A stretch of DNA of 64,000 bases from Chitinophaga qingshengii (GTDB lineage Bacteria; Bacteroidota; Bacteroidia; Chitinophagales; Chitinophagaceae): NCBI RefSeq assembly GCF_014529935.1, contig NZ_JACVFC010000003.1, positions 620,001-684,000 on the forward strand, in the 5' to 3' direction. The notes beneath the pieces are model-generated. The model was not told the DNA's origin, ran no database searches, and saw nothing but the letters and a program-made list of their open reading frames with translations. Below are positions 19,242 through 27,690 of this stretch, piece by piece. Both the position numbers and the translations under genes were made by a program. Position 1 is the first letter of the stretch. Each line of letters starts with the position of its first letter.

Positions 19242-20021
19242 ATGCTGCATCAAGAATTTGATCCCCCTGAAGCATTGGGAGGTGTTGTGAAATGCTTTTG
19301 GTATAACCGGGCCGACTTCGGCCAGGGGCCATCGGATTTTGTGATTATGCCGGACGGTTATACGGAGATCATTTTTCATTTTGGCGGCAGCTGCCGGATT
19401 GCGCATGATAGCAACCCACTGCCATCGCCCTTTATCATGGGACTCCTGAATCAGCCCCTGGTTTTAAATGCAAAAGACCGTATGGAAATCCTGGCTATCC
19501 GGTGTTTCCCCTGGACAGTGTTCGATTTGCTGGGATTGCCTTCCGGTAAAGAGGGCGTACATATATTGAATCATCCTGTTTCCGGCCTGCAGGCTCCCTT
19601 AGCGGGCTGTGTACAGTCGGGTAGGATAGAAGAGGCGCTGGAGCTGATAACGCAGTATTGTCTGCAGGTAAGATCAGCGGTGAATATCGACAATATGCTG
19701 CTCAAAGCAGGGGGCGCCATGAGAGCGGCAAAAGGCAGCATGCCGGTCAGCCAGGTGGCTGCTGCTGCCCACGCAACGGTACGCACCCTGGAAAGAAAAT
19801 TCAAAGAATCTTCCGGTTATACAGTAAAGGATGTGTCGGGCCTGATCCGTTTCGAACAAGCACGCAATCAACTCTGGCATTACCCCGATACCAACCTGGC
19901 CGGCCTGGCAATGGAGCTGGGCTATACTGATCAGGCCCACCTTAGCAGGGAATTTAAACGTTATAGCGGCACTTCTCCTGCGGCCTTTGCCCGGAAAGCG
20001 AAGAAAGGCGAACGCCGGTAA
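19242..20021 (+). CDS. AraC-family transcriptional regulator
   Basis: The product has an N-terminal sensing domain of the DUF6597 type (about 1-120, PPEALGGVVKCFWYN ... VIMPDGYTEIIFHFGG) and a C-terminal double helix-turn-helix (about 165-255; VSQVAAAAHATVRTLERKFK and LAGLAMELGYTDQAHLSREF). The frame opens at TTG 19236; the ATG at 19242 is preferred. It starts 25 bp after the aminotransferase stop, so it could be the last gene of that operon or could control the FAD monooxygenase that follows. Confidence 0.88.
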   Translation: MLHQEFDPPEALGGVVKCFWYNRADFGQGPSDFVIMPDGYTEIIFHFGGSCRIAHDSNPLPSPFIMGLLNQPLVLNAKDRMEILAIRCFPWTVFDLLGLPSGKEGVHILNHPVSGLQAPLAGCVQSGRIEEALELITQYCLQVRSAVNIDNMLLKAGGAMRAAKGSMPVSQVAAAAHATVRTLERKFKESSGYTVKDVSGLIRFEQARNQLWHYPDTNLAGLAMELGYTDQAHLSREFKRYSGTSPAAFARKAKKGERR

Positions 20022-20093
20022 ACCATTATTTTGTCGCGTTTATACAAGACTGACGAAAGTGCATTCCGGAATTTTGTGGTTCAATCATGCTAT

Positions 20094-21638
20094 ATGAAGA
20101 CTACAAATGATGTTATTATTTCCGGAGCAGGGCCTGTTGGCCTTTTCCTCGCCTGTGAACTGGCCCTGGCAGGATGTTCTGTCCTGGTGCTCGAAAAAGC
20201 GGAGCACCCGTTATCACCCCTGAAACAACTCCCGTTTGGTATACGTGGACTCTCATCGCCCACTATCGACGCCTTCTATCGTCGCGGATTATTAGACGAA
20301 CTGGAAGTGCCCAAACGCCTGAAAGACCCCCATGCCGGCGCTGTAAAAGGTACACGCCGCCAGGTGGGGCACTTCGCCGGTATCCCATTCCACGAAGGAG
20401 ATGTTGACACTTCCCGGTGGCAAAACCGTTTACCCGGTTCGCCGGATACTCACGTTATTGCGGAGATGGCGGAACTTGAAATGGTACTGGCCCGTCGCGC
20501 CGAAGCCCTGGGCGTGGTGATTAAACGTGGCATGCCGGTTAGCGATTTTATTGCTGATGCAGATAAAGTGGTGGTCCATACAGGTGGACAATCTTTTACC
20601 AGTCAATGGCTGGTGGGCTGTGACGGCGCCCGTAGCATTGTCCGTAAGAACGGTGGTTTTGAATTTGCCGGCACCGAACCCGCTTTCACCGGTTATTCCA
20701 CCCGGATGGATATCGCTGATCCGGAGAAACTCCGTCCCGGCAGGAATATCACCGAAAGAGGCATGTACCTGCAGTCGCAGCCCGGTTATGTGATGATCCA
20801 GGACTTTGATAAAGGCGCCTTTCACCAGTCCGAAAAGCCCCTTACCCGGGAGCATGTGCAGGAAGTGCTGCGCCGTATCTCGGGCACAGATGTGACGATT
20901 GAAACGCTGCAGGTGGCTACCACCTGGACAGACAGGTCCAGACAAGCCACTGCTTACCGTAAAGGCCGGGTACTTTTAGCCGGCGATGCAGCGCATATTC
21001 ATTCACCGTTGGGTGGCCAGGGACTTAATCTCGGTCTTGGCGATGCGATGAACCTGGGCTGGAAACTCGCTGCCACAATCCATAACAAAGCACCGGAGGG
21101 TTTGCTGGATACCTATCACACAGAACGGTACCCTATCGGCGCACAGGTGCTGGACTGGTCACGCGCGCAGGTGGCTATTATGAGTCCCGACCCTCATGCC
21201 CGCGCATTACAGGCTATCATCCGTGATCTGATCAATACGCCCGACGGCGCTACCTATATGGCGGCCAGGGTATGGGGTATCTTTACCCACTATGATACGG
21301 AGGCCGCACATCCGCTGGTGGGATACAGTGTACCCAACTTTACGCTTGAAAACGGTACCGACGTGGGCGCATTGATGCAGGATGGCCGTGGACTGCTGCT
21401 TGATTTTGACAGGCAAGCGGTACTGGAGAATTTTACGAAAGCTTACGATAATCAAATCCGGTACGTTGCCGGTGACGTGAAAGAGCGGATGGGCGTAAGT
21501 GCGGTATTGGTACGCCCCGACGGGATAGTGGCCTGGGCTGCAGATAACGCCGCTGATAGCGCTGAATTACGGCAGGCTGCCGCACGTTGGTTTGCTGGCA
21601 ACACTCCTGGCGGAAATGTTTTTCAACCTGCCGTCTAA
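20094..21638 (+). CDS. FAD-dependent aromatic monooxygenase (class A, PheA/TfdB-like)
   Basis: The 514-residue flavoprotein has the Rossmann motif VIISGAGPVGLFLACELALAG, the FAD/NADPH DG motif LVGCDGARSIVRKNG and the GDAAHIHSPLGGQGLNLGL motif that binds the FAD ribityl chain. A C-terminal thioredoxin-like domain (about 400-514) is typical of phenol hydroxylase and polyketide hydroxylase relatives. It should hydroxylate an aromatic or polyketide substrate with NAD(P)H and oxygen. The open frame begins at TTG 20031, but the motif lies right after the ATG at 20094. Substrate unknown; the preceding AraC gene is a likely regulator. Confidence 0.9.
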   Translation: MKTTNDVIISGAGPVGLFLACELALAGCSVLVLEKAEHPLSPLKQLPFGIRGLSSPTIDAFYRRGLLDELEVPKRLKDPHAGAVKGTRRQVGHFAGIPFHEGDVDTSRWQNRLPGSPDTHVIAEMAELEMVLARRAEALGVVIKRGMPVSDFIADADKVVVHTGGQSFTSQWLVGCDGARSIVRKNGGFEFAGTEPAFTGYSTRMDIADPEKLRPGRNITERGMYLQSQPGYVMIQDFDKGAFHQSEKPLTREHVQEVLRRISGTDVTIETLQVATTWTDRSRQATAYRKGRVLLAGDAAHIHSPLGGQGLNLGLGDAMNLGWKLAATIHNKAPEGLLDTYHTERYPIGAQVLDWSRAQVAIMSPDPHARALQAIIRDLINTPDGATYMAARVWGIFTHYDTEAAHPLVGYSVPNFTLENGTDVGALMQDGRGLLLDFDRQAVLENFTKAYDNQIRYVAGDVKERMGVSAVLVRPDGIVAWAADNAADSAELRQAAARWFAGNTPGGNVFQPAV

Positions 21639-21665
21639 TTCGCTAACTTTAGTAAAACGATCCAC

Positions 21666-22103
21666 ATGTCATCTATCTCAAAGTTGTTTGTGTTAGCCTG
21701 CTTTGTACTGCTGTATCATGTTAACGGGCAGGCGCAAACGAAAATGGCCTATTCCAAATTGTTGTACAACGGGAAGGAATACAATGAATTAATTGTAGAC
21801 CGCTTTCCGCAGTACGGTTTTGCGGGTAAAGACGGTTGCGTGGTGCAGGGGCAACTGGTGCTGGAATTAAAGGATACCGGTGCACAGGAAGTGGAGGGGC
21901 TGGTGAAAGATGCCGAAACCGGGGCGGTAATATTTGCTGCAACGGTTCAGCTGAAACGGGCAAATGGTACCACGGAAGAAATAGCGACGGATGAACAGGG
22001 AAAGTTCCTGGTACATAAAGGTTCTTATGTGAAAACATTGCGTATCGCGTATATTGGTTACCGTTTGCTCAATATCAAAGCAGCATCCGGTAAGCTGTTT
22101 TAG
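21666..22103 (+). CDS. Small secreted protein with carboxypeptidase-regulatory-like domain
   Basis: The 145-residue product has a signal peptide (SKLFVLACFVLLYHVNGQAQ) and a single beta-sandwich of the carboxypeptidase-D regulatory-like type (about 75-140, VEGLVKDAETGAVIFAATVQL ... DEQGKFLVHKGSYVKTLRIAYIGY). In Bacteroidota this domain usually sits in front of TonB receptors; here it stands alone, so this is either a free periplasmic protein or a relict. Its stop overlaps the convergent TPR-LuxR gene by 4 bp. Confidence 0.7.
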   Translation: MSSISKLFVLACFVLLYHVNGQAQTKMAYSKLLYNGKEYNELIVDRFPQYGFAGKDGCVVQGQLVLELKDTGAQEVEGLVKDAETGAVIFAATVQLKRANGTTEEIATDEQGKFLVHKGSYVKTLRIAYIGYRLLNIKAASGKLF

Positions 22104-23947
22104 CCAACCGCTTTCAGGTATACTACCAGGTCTGTTTCTCCATCCAGTTCAAATTTTTGCTTCAGCCGGTATTTGGTCATCCGGACGCTTTTGGGTTCTA
22201 CGTTCAGCAGCTGGGCAATCTGTTTGGTATCCATCCCCAGATACAGATAGGCACAGTACTTCATATCCAATGCCGTCAGTTTTTGCCTGGTTTTTTCGTT
22301 CAGATTTTTGAAGAAATTTGGATGCAGTTCCTGGATTTGAAATTTAGCTTTTTCAAAGTCGTCATCCATCAGGGATTCTTCGCGCAGTACCTGGTGGATG
22401 CCGACAGCATCAGGCCCTGAAAGTTTTTCTTTCAGCTGTTGCAGTACTTCAATTTTTCGTTGCAGGTGCAGTTGGTTGGCCATCACTTCATCCTGCAGTT
22501 TCTGTTGCTGTAGTGCCAGCAGTTCCTGTTCCGCTTTCAGCCGGCCTTGTTCTTCCTTTTCCAGCTTTACCTGCATTTCTGCCTCATTCTTTTCGGCACG
22601 CAGTTGTTTCTCCCGGGTGAGCGAGTACCGGAGGTTGTAATGATAGGAGCGGAACATAAAAAATCCGCCGACTATGCCTGCCGCTATCAGTCCCAGGAGC
22701 AGGTTTTTTTGTTTTTTATGACTGGCGGCTTTATCCATCATCGCCTGCAATTCCTTATCCTTATTTTTGAGATGGTATTGTGCTTCCAGTCTTTTAGCGC
22801 TTTCCGCTTCACTTTCATTAAAAAGCAGCTCTTTGTATTGGGTCAGTTTCTCCTGGAATTCATAGGCTTTTTTATAATCTCCTATACGGGAATAGAGCCG
22901 GGCCAGGTCCTGCGCTACATTTGCCAGGGTATAGTAGTAGGGCTTTTTGCGTTGCAGCATTTGGGTGTAAGCCATCAGCAGGTAGTTTTCCGCTGCTTTG
23001 ACGTTGTTATCTTCCAGGCTTAGCTGACTTAAAATACCGTAGCTGCTGGCTACAAACCGGTCATTGTCTTCCATAGCCTTGGCCGTGTTCAGTGTTTCGT
23101 TGATGTTTTCAACGATCTGTCGTTTTACAGCCGGGTTTTTGGTGCCCCAAAAGGTGATCAGGTAGCTGGCTTTGTTGATTCGCAGGGTGGCGTAGGTATT
23201 GGTGGCCACTTTCCCGGGATTGGCCTGGTATAGGGCGATGCCTTTATCTAAAAAGGACAGGCTGCTGTCGATGTCTTTTTCCTGGTGGGTCCTCTGCTGG
23301 CGGGTTTTGTAGGCTACTGCCATAGCGGCATAGGCATTGGCCAGCAGGTTGTCGTTACCGGATTTGACGGCAAAATCCAGTGCTTTCCGGGCGTAATGAA
23401 AGGTCTCCGATTCGTTGTCCCATTCACTATAGACCCCATACAACAGGTAATAAATACGGGCTGTGAGCAACGGTTCCTTTTCCGGATCGGGTATCCGGGA
23501 CAGTGCCTCATGAAGGCTCTTCACTGTTTTTTCATTATCATATAACGTACTATGCAACATGGCTTCTGCATAATGGGCATAGGCCATCGGGAGCGGGTTG
23601 GATTGAGCCCTGGCCGATTGGTAGGCCTGGTTGATATACCGCTGCGCTTTCTCAAAGTCTTCCGTGTTGGTGTAGATGTTGGACAGGGTCCAATAGGCTT
23701 TGGTAACACCCAGGTTGTTGCCGGAAATTTTCAGGCTGGTCTCCAGGCTTTGTTCCGCCATCCTGATAGCTTCGGGGTATTTTTCGTTGGTGCGGTATGC
23801 ATCGGCGATCTGCTGTTGAATGTCGGCAGTGCGCGCGGCATCCGGATCTTGTTTTAACAGCTGTTGAAGACTGTCGATGTACGTTTGTTGTGCAACAGCG
23901 GAGAGCGAAAATGTCAGTAGAATAGTCAGGTGTAATAATCTCCTCAT
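22100..23947 (-). CDS. TPR / membrane / LuxR-like HTH regulator
   Basis: The 615-residue protein has a signal peptide (RRLLHLTILLTFSLSAVAQ), a periplasmic TPR array (about 30-390), one transmembrane helix (about 415-432, NLLLGLIAAGIVGGFFMF), a long cytoplasmic coiled coil (about 440-515) and a C-terminal LuxR/GerE-like helix-turn-helix (about 555-612, KLTALDMKYCAYLYLGMDTKQIAQLLNVEPKSV). This one-protein sensor-regulator architecture is common in Chitinophagaceae; its signal and targets are unknown. A perfect TATCTTTG box sits 4 bp ahead of the ATG, so the mRNA may be leaderless. Confidence 0.88.
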   Translation of the reverse strand: MRRLLHLTILLTFSLSAVAQQTYIDSLQQLLKQDPDAARTADIQQQIADAYRTNEKYPEAIRMAEQSLETSLKISGNNLGVTKAYWTLSNIYTNTEDFEKAQRYINQAYQSARAQSNPLPMAYAHYAEAMLHSTLYDNEKTVKSLHEALSRIPDPEKEPLLTARIYYLLYGVYSEWDNESETFHYARKALDFAVKSGNDNLLANAYAAMAVAYKTRQQRTHQEKDIDSSLSFLDKGIALYQANPGKVATNTYATLRINKASYLITFWGTKNPAVKRQIVENINETLNTAKAMEDNDRFVASSYGILSQLSLEDNNVKAAENYLLMAYTQMLQRKKPYYYTLANVAQDLARLYSRIGDYKKAYEFQEKLTQYKELLFNESEAESAKRLEAQYHLKNKDKELQAMMDKAASHKKQKNLLLGLIAAGIVGGFFMFRSYHYNLRYSLTREKQLRAEKNEAEMQVKLEKEEQGRLKAEQELLALQQQKLQDEVMANQLHLQRKIEVLQQLKEKLSGPDAVGIHQVLREESLMDDDFEKAKFQIQELHPNFFKNLNEKTRQKLTALDMKYCAYLYLGMDTKQIAQLLNVEPKSVRMTKYRLKQKFELDGETDLVVYLKAVG

Positions 23948-23951
23948 GCCG

Positions 23952-23959
23952 CAAAGATA
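23952..23959 (-). promoter_or_regulatory. Bacteroidota -7 box upstream of the TPR-LuxR gene
   Basis: On the minus strand this reads TATCTTTG, a perfect match to TAnnTTTG, 4 nt before the ATG at 23947. Transcription would start at or next to the start codon. No clear -33 TTTG is seen at 19-21 bp. Confidence 0.6.
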
Positions 23960-24163
23960 GAAAAATCTGTAGTCGCCCTGGCGTCAAAATTGATCATTAG
24001 TAATAAATACTAAATATATAATATGATTATTGTCAAACAAAAATGAATTATGTAGTCGTTTTGTAGTTGCTTGTGTAAAGCGGTCGTAGTCAATTTGTGG
24101 TGCATCAAAACAAGGGAACGGAAAATATTTCGGTCATTTTTGTGACATCAAAAAAACAAGACT

Positions 24164-24487
24164 ATGAATAACAAAACGCTATCCATCGTTTCCTACATTA
24201 CTTTAATTGGTTGGCTGATAGCCTATTTCTCCGGGAAAGAAAAAGCAGACGACCTGCTGAAATATCATTTGCGGCAATCCCTGGGCCTTGTCATCATAGG
24301 CGCCATTGTCGGAATACTCCTTAACGTTGTGCTATGGATAATACCTGCCCTTAGTTTCCTGACCTATATCGGATTGGTCATTTTGGCATTGATGATCATA
24401 GGAATGATCAATGCCGCCAATGAAGCGAAGAAGCCGTTGCCTGTTATCGGAGGTCTGTTTGAAGATAAATTTGCCTTCATCGGATAA
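24164..24487 (+). CDS. DUF4870-like small membrane protein
   Basis: The 107-residue protein has three predicted helices (about 7-23, 42-62 and 66-86) with the family's KADDLLKYHLRQSLGLVI segment between the first two. It matches my memory of the DUF4870 / Tic20-like group, whose function is not established. It is the first gene of a run of four small membrane-protein genes on the plus strand. Upstream, CATTTTTG (one mismatch to the -7 box) lies about 25 bp before the ATG. Confidence 0.75.
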   Translation: MNNKTLSIVSYITLIGWLIAYFSGKEKADDLLKYHLRQSLGLVIIGAIVGILLNVVLWIIPALSFLTYIGLVILALMIIGMINAANEAKKPLPVIGGLFEDKFAFIG

Positions 24488-24538
24488 TGCCGTCCGGTTA
24501 ACCGGATGGCAGGAACTGCCGGAAATCAAAATTGTTTT

Positions 24539-25006
24539 ATGAAGCATTATAAGCTGTTGCTCCCCGATGGAAGTGATTATATCATCGGTACTTTCAGGGG
24601 AATGGAAGCTATTGCTGGGGGACTATTATGCCTGGTCGCTGTGGGATTGATAGCAGGCGGACATATAAAGGCCGGCCTCATCATTTTGGGAGTTATTACC
24701 TTTTTTATTATCTTGTTCCGGACAACGTATAAGGTTAACCGTAGGGTTGTCATGGAAAATGGCGTTCCCCGAGAGATAACGATCCGTTTTGCCAAATTCG
24801 GAAAAACACATGTTTACCCTGTAGCAAATATCCTGGGTTTAAGTTTGAGAACGGGCAGCATTGCAGGCATACCACTGCAAGCGGAATTGCCGGTGGAATA
24901 CCGGGATGCGGGCAAGGTAAAAGTACTTCCCCTGGCCGGGTCATTAAAAGCGAAGGATATGCAGGAACTGTGGAATGAGTTGGAAGACCTGTTACAAATA
25001 AAATAG
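24539..25006 (+). CDS. Hypothetical membrane protein (two helices, PH-like)
   Basis: The 155-residue protein has a short N-terminal cytoplasmic strand pair, a hydrophobic hairpin (about residues 22-57: AIAGGLLCLVAVGLIAGG and AGLIILGVITFFIILF) and a beta-rich C-terminal domain. It begins 51 bp after the DUF4870-like gene. The frame opens at 24506, but the ATG at 24539 (MKHYKLLLPDG) is more natural. I recognise no named family; the topology matches its two downstream neighbours. Confidence 0.6.
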   Translation: MKHYKLLLPDGSDYIIGTFRGMEAIAGGLLCLVAVGLIAGGHIKAGLIILGVITFFIILFRTTYKVNRRVVMENGVPREITIRFAKFGKTHVYPVANILGLSLRTGSIAGIPLQAELPVEYRDAGKVKVLPLAGSLKAKDMQELWNELEDLLQIK

Positions 25007-25030
25007 TATCAAACAAAAAAGAACATATCT

Positions 25031-25486
25031 ATGGAACAACCGAAAAAGTTTATCAAAGAAGGTAATGTGTACAAAATGAAACCCCAGCACACCTACAATG
25101 CAGTGGCAATAGGCTTATGCCTGGGGCTGGCCTATCTCGGTTTTCGCATTCATTCATCCATCTTTATGTGGGTGTTTATTGTCTGCACGGCGATTTTTGT
25201 CTTAAGCGCGCTCTCTAAATCATTGGTGGTGGATATGGACAACAAAGCCATCAACGTAAAAATGTCTTTGCTGAAACCAGCCATGGTAATACCTTTTGAG
25301 AGCATTCAGCATTTTGAGCTGTATACGCTCAAAACCAACTTCATCACCACCAATGTTACGCTGAATGTATATTTCCTGAAAGACGGAAAGGAAAAGTCAG
25401 CCGGACTGGCGCAGGGTTTTACCAAACGCTCCATGCAAAATCTCTTAAATGACATCGAAGATATAATCGGAACAAATGGACATTAA
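25031..25486 (+). CDS. Hypothetical membrane protein (two helices, PH-like)
   Basis: The 151-residue protein has a cytoplasmic N-terminal segment, a membrane hairpin (about 24-64) and a beta-rich tail (LVVDMDNKAINVKMSLLKP ... IPFESIQHFELY) that reads like a bacterial PH-type domain. It follows the previous gene by 24 bp and overlaps the next by 11 bp, so it sits inside an operon. Function unknown. Confidence 0.6.
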   Translation: MEQPKKFIKEGNVYKMKPQHTYNAVAIGLCLGLAYLGFRIHSSIFMWVFIVCTAIFVLSALSKSLVVDMDNKAINVKMSLLKPAMVIPFESIQHFELYTLKTNFITTNVTLNVYFLKDGKEKSAGLAQGFTKRSMQNLLNDIEDIIGTNGH

Positions 25487-25982
25487 AAAGCAGCTCAACG
25501 TAGAAGTGGCGCCTGACCGGGTAATACTGCAACCCAACCGCCGGTTAAAGACCAGCCTGATATGGATGGCGGGGATCGCAGTGGTAGTTGGTATCGGGGT
25601 AGCGATTTTTTTTCCGGTGCTCAGCGAAGGGCCGAAAGTGCTGGGCTTAGCCCTGGTCGTATACCTTGCAGGGCATGGTTTGTACGACTACCTGTTTCAT
25701 TATAACGTAGGTTATGAATTTGATAAATACACGAATACGGTATACAAGATCAACCCGCCTTTCGGGAAAAAGAAAATCATGAGGCTCGATGAAATGGTCC
25801 TCTTTACCCAAATGGTTACCGGTGAATGGTATTATGCCATCGGCATTAAGAAAAAGCAGTTCCTCAAAAATTATAAGATCAGTCCAAGTTTTGACGACGG
25901 AAAAGCGTCCAAAAAAATGCTCATTGAATTTGAGGAAATGGTACTAAACCCCATTATGGCGTTGGTGCCAGAAGCCTTGTAG
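25476..25982 (+). CDS. Hypothetical membrane protein
   Basis: The 168-residue product has two membrane helices (about 30-50 and 55-75), then a soluble domain (YEFDKYTNTVYKINPPFGKK ... MRLDEMVLFTQM). It overlaps the preceding gene by 11 bp, so translation is probably coupled. It shares the 'helical hairpin then beta domain' plan with the previous two genes, which suggests divergent paralogues or a small membrane complex. Function unknown. Confidence 0.6.
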   Translation: MDIKKQLNVEVAPDRVILQPNRRLKTSLIWMAGIAVVVGIGVAIFFPVLSEGPKVLGLALVVYLAGHGLYDYLFHYNVGYEFDKYTNTVYKINPPFGKKKIMRLDEMVLFTQMVTGEWYYAIGIKKKQFLKNYKISPSFDDGKASKKMLIEFEEMVLNPIMALVPEAL

Positions 25983-25986
25983 CATC

Positions 25987-26091
25987 TTATTCTTCTTTAT
26001 TACGGTCCGGCGGTGTGGCCTTTAACAGCTGACGCACAAAAAAGTCGTTGCGTCTGCTGCGTCCATAAGGCCCGCCGTCGCTGTGCAGATA
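25987..26091 (-). other. In-frame 34-codon open extension beyond the GNAT stop codon
   Basis: Directly after the TAA of the GNAT gene at 26092, the same frame stays open for 34 codons to a second TAA (25987-25989). The translation is protein-like (YLHSDGGPYGRSRRNDFF then VRQLLKATPPDRNKEE) with normal codon use. It has no ATG. It may be the stranded C-terminus of another gene or a former longer C-terminus cut by a premature stop. Confidence 0.4.
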
Positions 26092-26637
26092 TTAACTGTT
26101 TTCCAGGAGGTATACATACTCGAGCCCGTCAGTTTCATCCATGGCTTCGTCTACCTTCACAAACCCCAGCGTACGCGCCAGTTCCAATGAAGGCAGGTTG
26201 TCCGGGGCAATGGATACAATAAAACGACGTGTATGGAAATATTCGGTAGCCCAATCCAGCATACCCTGGATAGCTTCGCGTGCATACCCTTTTCTTCGAT
26301 GGGCGGCAAAGATATGGTAGCCTAATTCCGCGGCGCCCAGCCTGTATGGCTGGTCTGGCGTTTCTTCGGGCCTGCTGTGAAAACGTATCAGCCCAATCAT
26401 TTCATCCCGCAACAGGATAGCCCTGGAGGCCCAGGGACGGTAGGCCGGATCGGCCGATAGTTGCCGGCGGTCATGCTGCAGGCTACTTTGTTCCCGCTGA
26501 AATTCCGTTGGTATAGTGGCTTGCAGCAATTGTGCGGCTGTTGTAAAATCGTATTGCAGACAAGCTTCCGTAACATCCGTTCCCAGTAATCGTAGTGTTA
26601 ATCTTGATGTGACTATATCCTGTAATGTTATATCCAT
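26092..26637 (-). CDS. GNAT-family acetyltransferase (RimJ/RimL-like)
   Basis: The 181-residue protein follows the RimJ/RimL pattern: SRLTLRLLGTDVTEACL at the start, a strand AILLRDEMIGLIRFHSR, the acetyl-CoA loop region AELGYHIFAAHRRKGYAREAIQGML and SLELARTLGFVKVDE near the end. It probably acetylates an amino terminus or a small amine. It starts 4 bp after the stop of the HisRS-fold-like gene at 26642, so the two form an operon. The sequence past its stop stays open in frame (see 25987-26091). Confidence 0.88.
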   Translation of the reverse strand: MDITLQDIVTSRLTLRLLGTDVTEACLQYDFTTAAQLLQATIPTEFQREQSSLQHDRRQLSADPAYRPWASRAILLRDEMIGLIRFHSRPEETPDQPYRLGAAELGYHIFAAHRRKGYAREAIQGMLDWATEYFHTRRFIVSIAPDNLPSLELARTLGFVKVDEAMDETDGLEYVYLLENS

Positions 26638-26641
26638 GCGT

Positions 26642-27625
26642 TTAGGTGTTGAAAAATTTTACCAGCAGGCTTAAACCCATGCCTGATATAAGACAGCGCT
26701 CTTTCCGGTTGCCGCTGAGTTGTTGGGTCCAGTCGGTAAATCCGCCATCTGCTATTTCCATTTCCGGGCCTTGTCGGGGCTGTATATACATTTTGAACTG
26801 AACGCCTTTATAATAGTTGTTTTCCGCAATGTGGCGGGCAAGGGTGGTGGTCATGGGCAGTGTGGCACATAATTCCTGTATCCGCGTGAGCAAGCCATCG
26901 CCGTTGTAACCGCCGCGGGGCATGAGTTTGACAGACACCTGCGACGCGGTAAAGATGCTGGTAAGCATATGATACAGATGTAATAGCTGCTCCTTGAGAC
27001 TATTGAGTTCAAAGGCGTAGTCGCCGGTATCTTTCCCTGCAGCCACCATACAGGCTATTTTAAAATGAGGAGTATAACCTTTTACGGGGGGCCTTGTCGC
27101 GCGGATATGCCGGTGAACAGTGCTGTACCGCAGGATTTCATGATTGAAACCGCTGGCTTTCCGCTGGCCGGCCATATGTAAAGCCAGAGCGTTGGTGGCA
27201 TCTGCCATCACTTCCGTATGCCGGATGGCGGAGATAATCTTTTTCTGACTAACGGTACCCACTGCGGCACAACTGCCGAACTGCCCTACGGGCGATAGTT
27301 CCAGCGGATAGTAGTGATGTTGCTGCAGATAACGCAGTATTTCCAGCTCCTTTTCCAGCATCAGGATCATGTCCGTATCGGCAGGTTGGGCAAAGCTGTT
27401 TTGTTGGTAGTGCTGCAATAAGGAAGCGGCTGATAGTTGAGCGGCACGCTGCTCGTATACTGCCATCAACAACGATGAAAGATCTGAACTGCTGAGGGAG
27501 CCCAGCTGTTGCAAGATATCAGGTGCGCCTATTTTCTTGCAGATTTTTCTGGCAATAAGGTCCGGCATCAGGTATTCATTTAAACTAAGATACTGCTTTA
27601 TTGCTGAGAAGGAAGAAACACTCAT
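26642..27625 (-). CDS. Class II aminoacyl-tRNA synthetase-fold-like protein (HisRS/HisZ-like), uncharacterised
   Basis: The 327-residue product is not a named family I can place with certainty. The C-terminal two thirds read like a class II aaRS core. A motif-2-like stretch is VHRHIRATRPPVKGYTPHFK. A motif-3-like stretch is ADGGFTDWTQQLSGN followed by CLISGMGLSLLVKF, comparable to the GGRYD ... GxGxxRL region of HisRS. No anticodon-binding domain is present. By analogy to HisZ or similar paralogues it might bind or activate an amino acid, but this is inference. The frame opens at 27784; the ATG at 27625 is chosen because upstream sequence holds the TetR operator. It is divergent from tetR. 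Confidence 0.6.
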   Translation of the reverse strand: MSVSSFSAIKQYLSLNEYLMPDLIARKICKKIGAPDILQQLGSLSSSDLSSLLMAVYEQRAAQLSAASLLQHYQQNSFAQPADTDMILMLEKELEILRYLQQHHYYPLELSPVGQFGSCAAVGTVSQKKIISAIRHTEVMADATNALALHMAGQRKASGFNHEILRYSTVHRHIRATRPPVKGYTPHFKIACMVAAGKDTGDYAFELNSLKEQLLHLYHMLTSIFTASQVSVKLMPRGGYNGDGLLTRIQELCATLPMTTTLARHIAENNYYKGVQFKMYIQPRQGPEMEIADGGFTDWTQQLSGNRKERCLISGMGLSLLVKFFNT

Positions 27626-27643
27626 GCTTTGTTTGTAATTTAT

Positions 27644-27686
27644 TTCGACCGAATTTGGTTTTTGGTCGAATGTTTTATTATCTTTG
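27644..27686 (+). promoter_or_regulatory. TetR operator and divergent promoter region
   Basis: An inverted repeat TTCGACCGAA (27644-27653) / TTTGGTCGAA (27661-27670), one mismatch, has a 7-bp spacer. A TTTG (27654-27657) and a perfect TATCTTTG (27679-27686) lie 21 bp apart, so the -33 box lies inside the operator. The -7 box ends 4 nt before the tetR ATG. The operator also lies 19 bp upstream of the divergent gene starting at 27625. Confidence 0.8.
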
Positions 27687-27690
27687 CACC

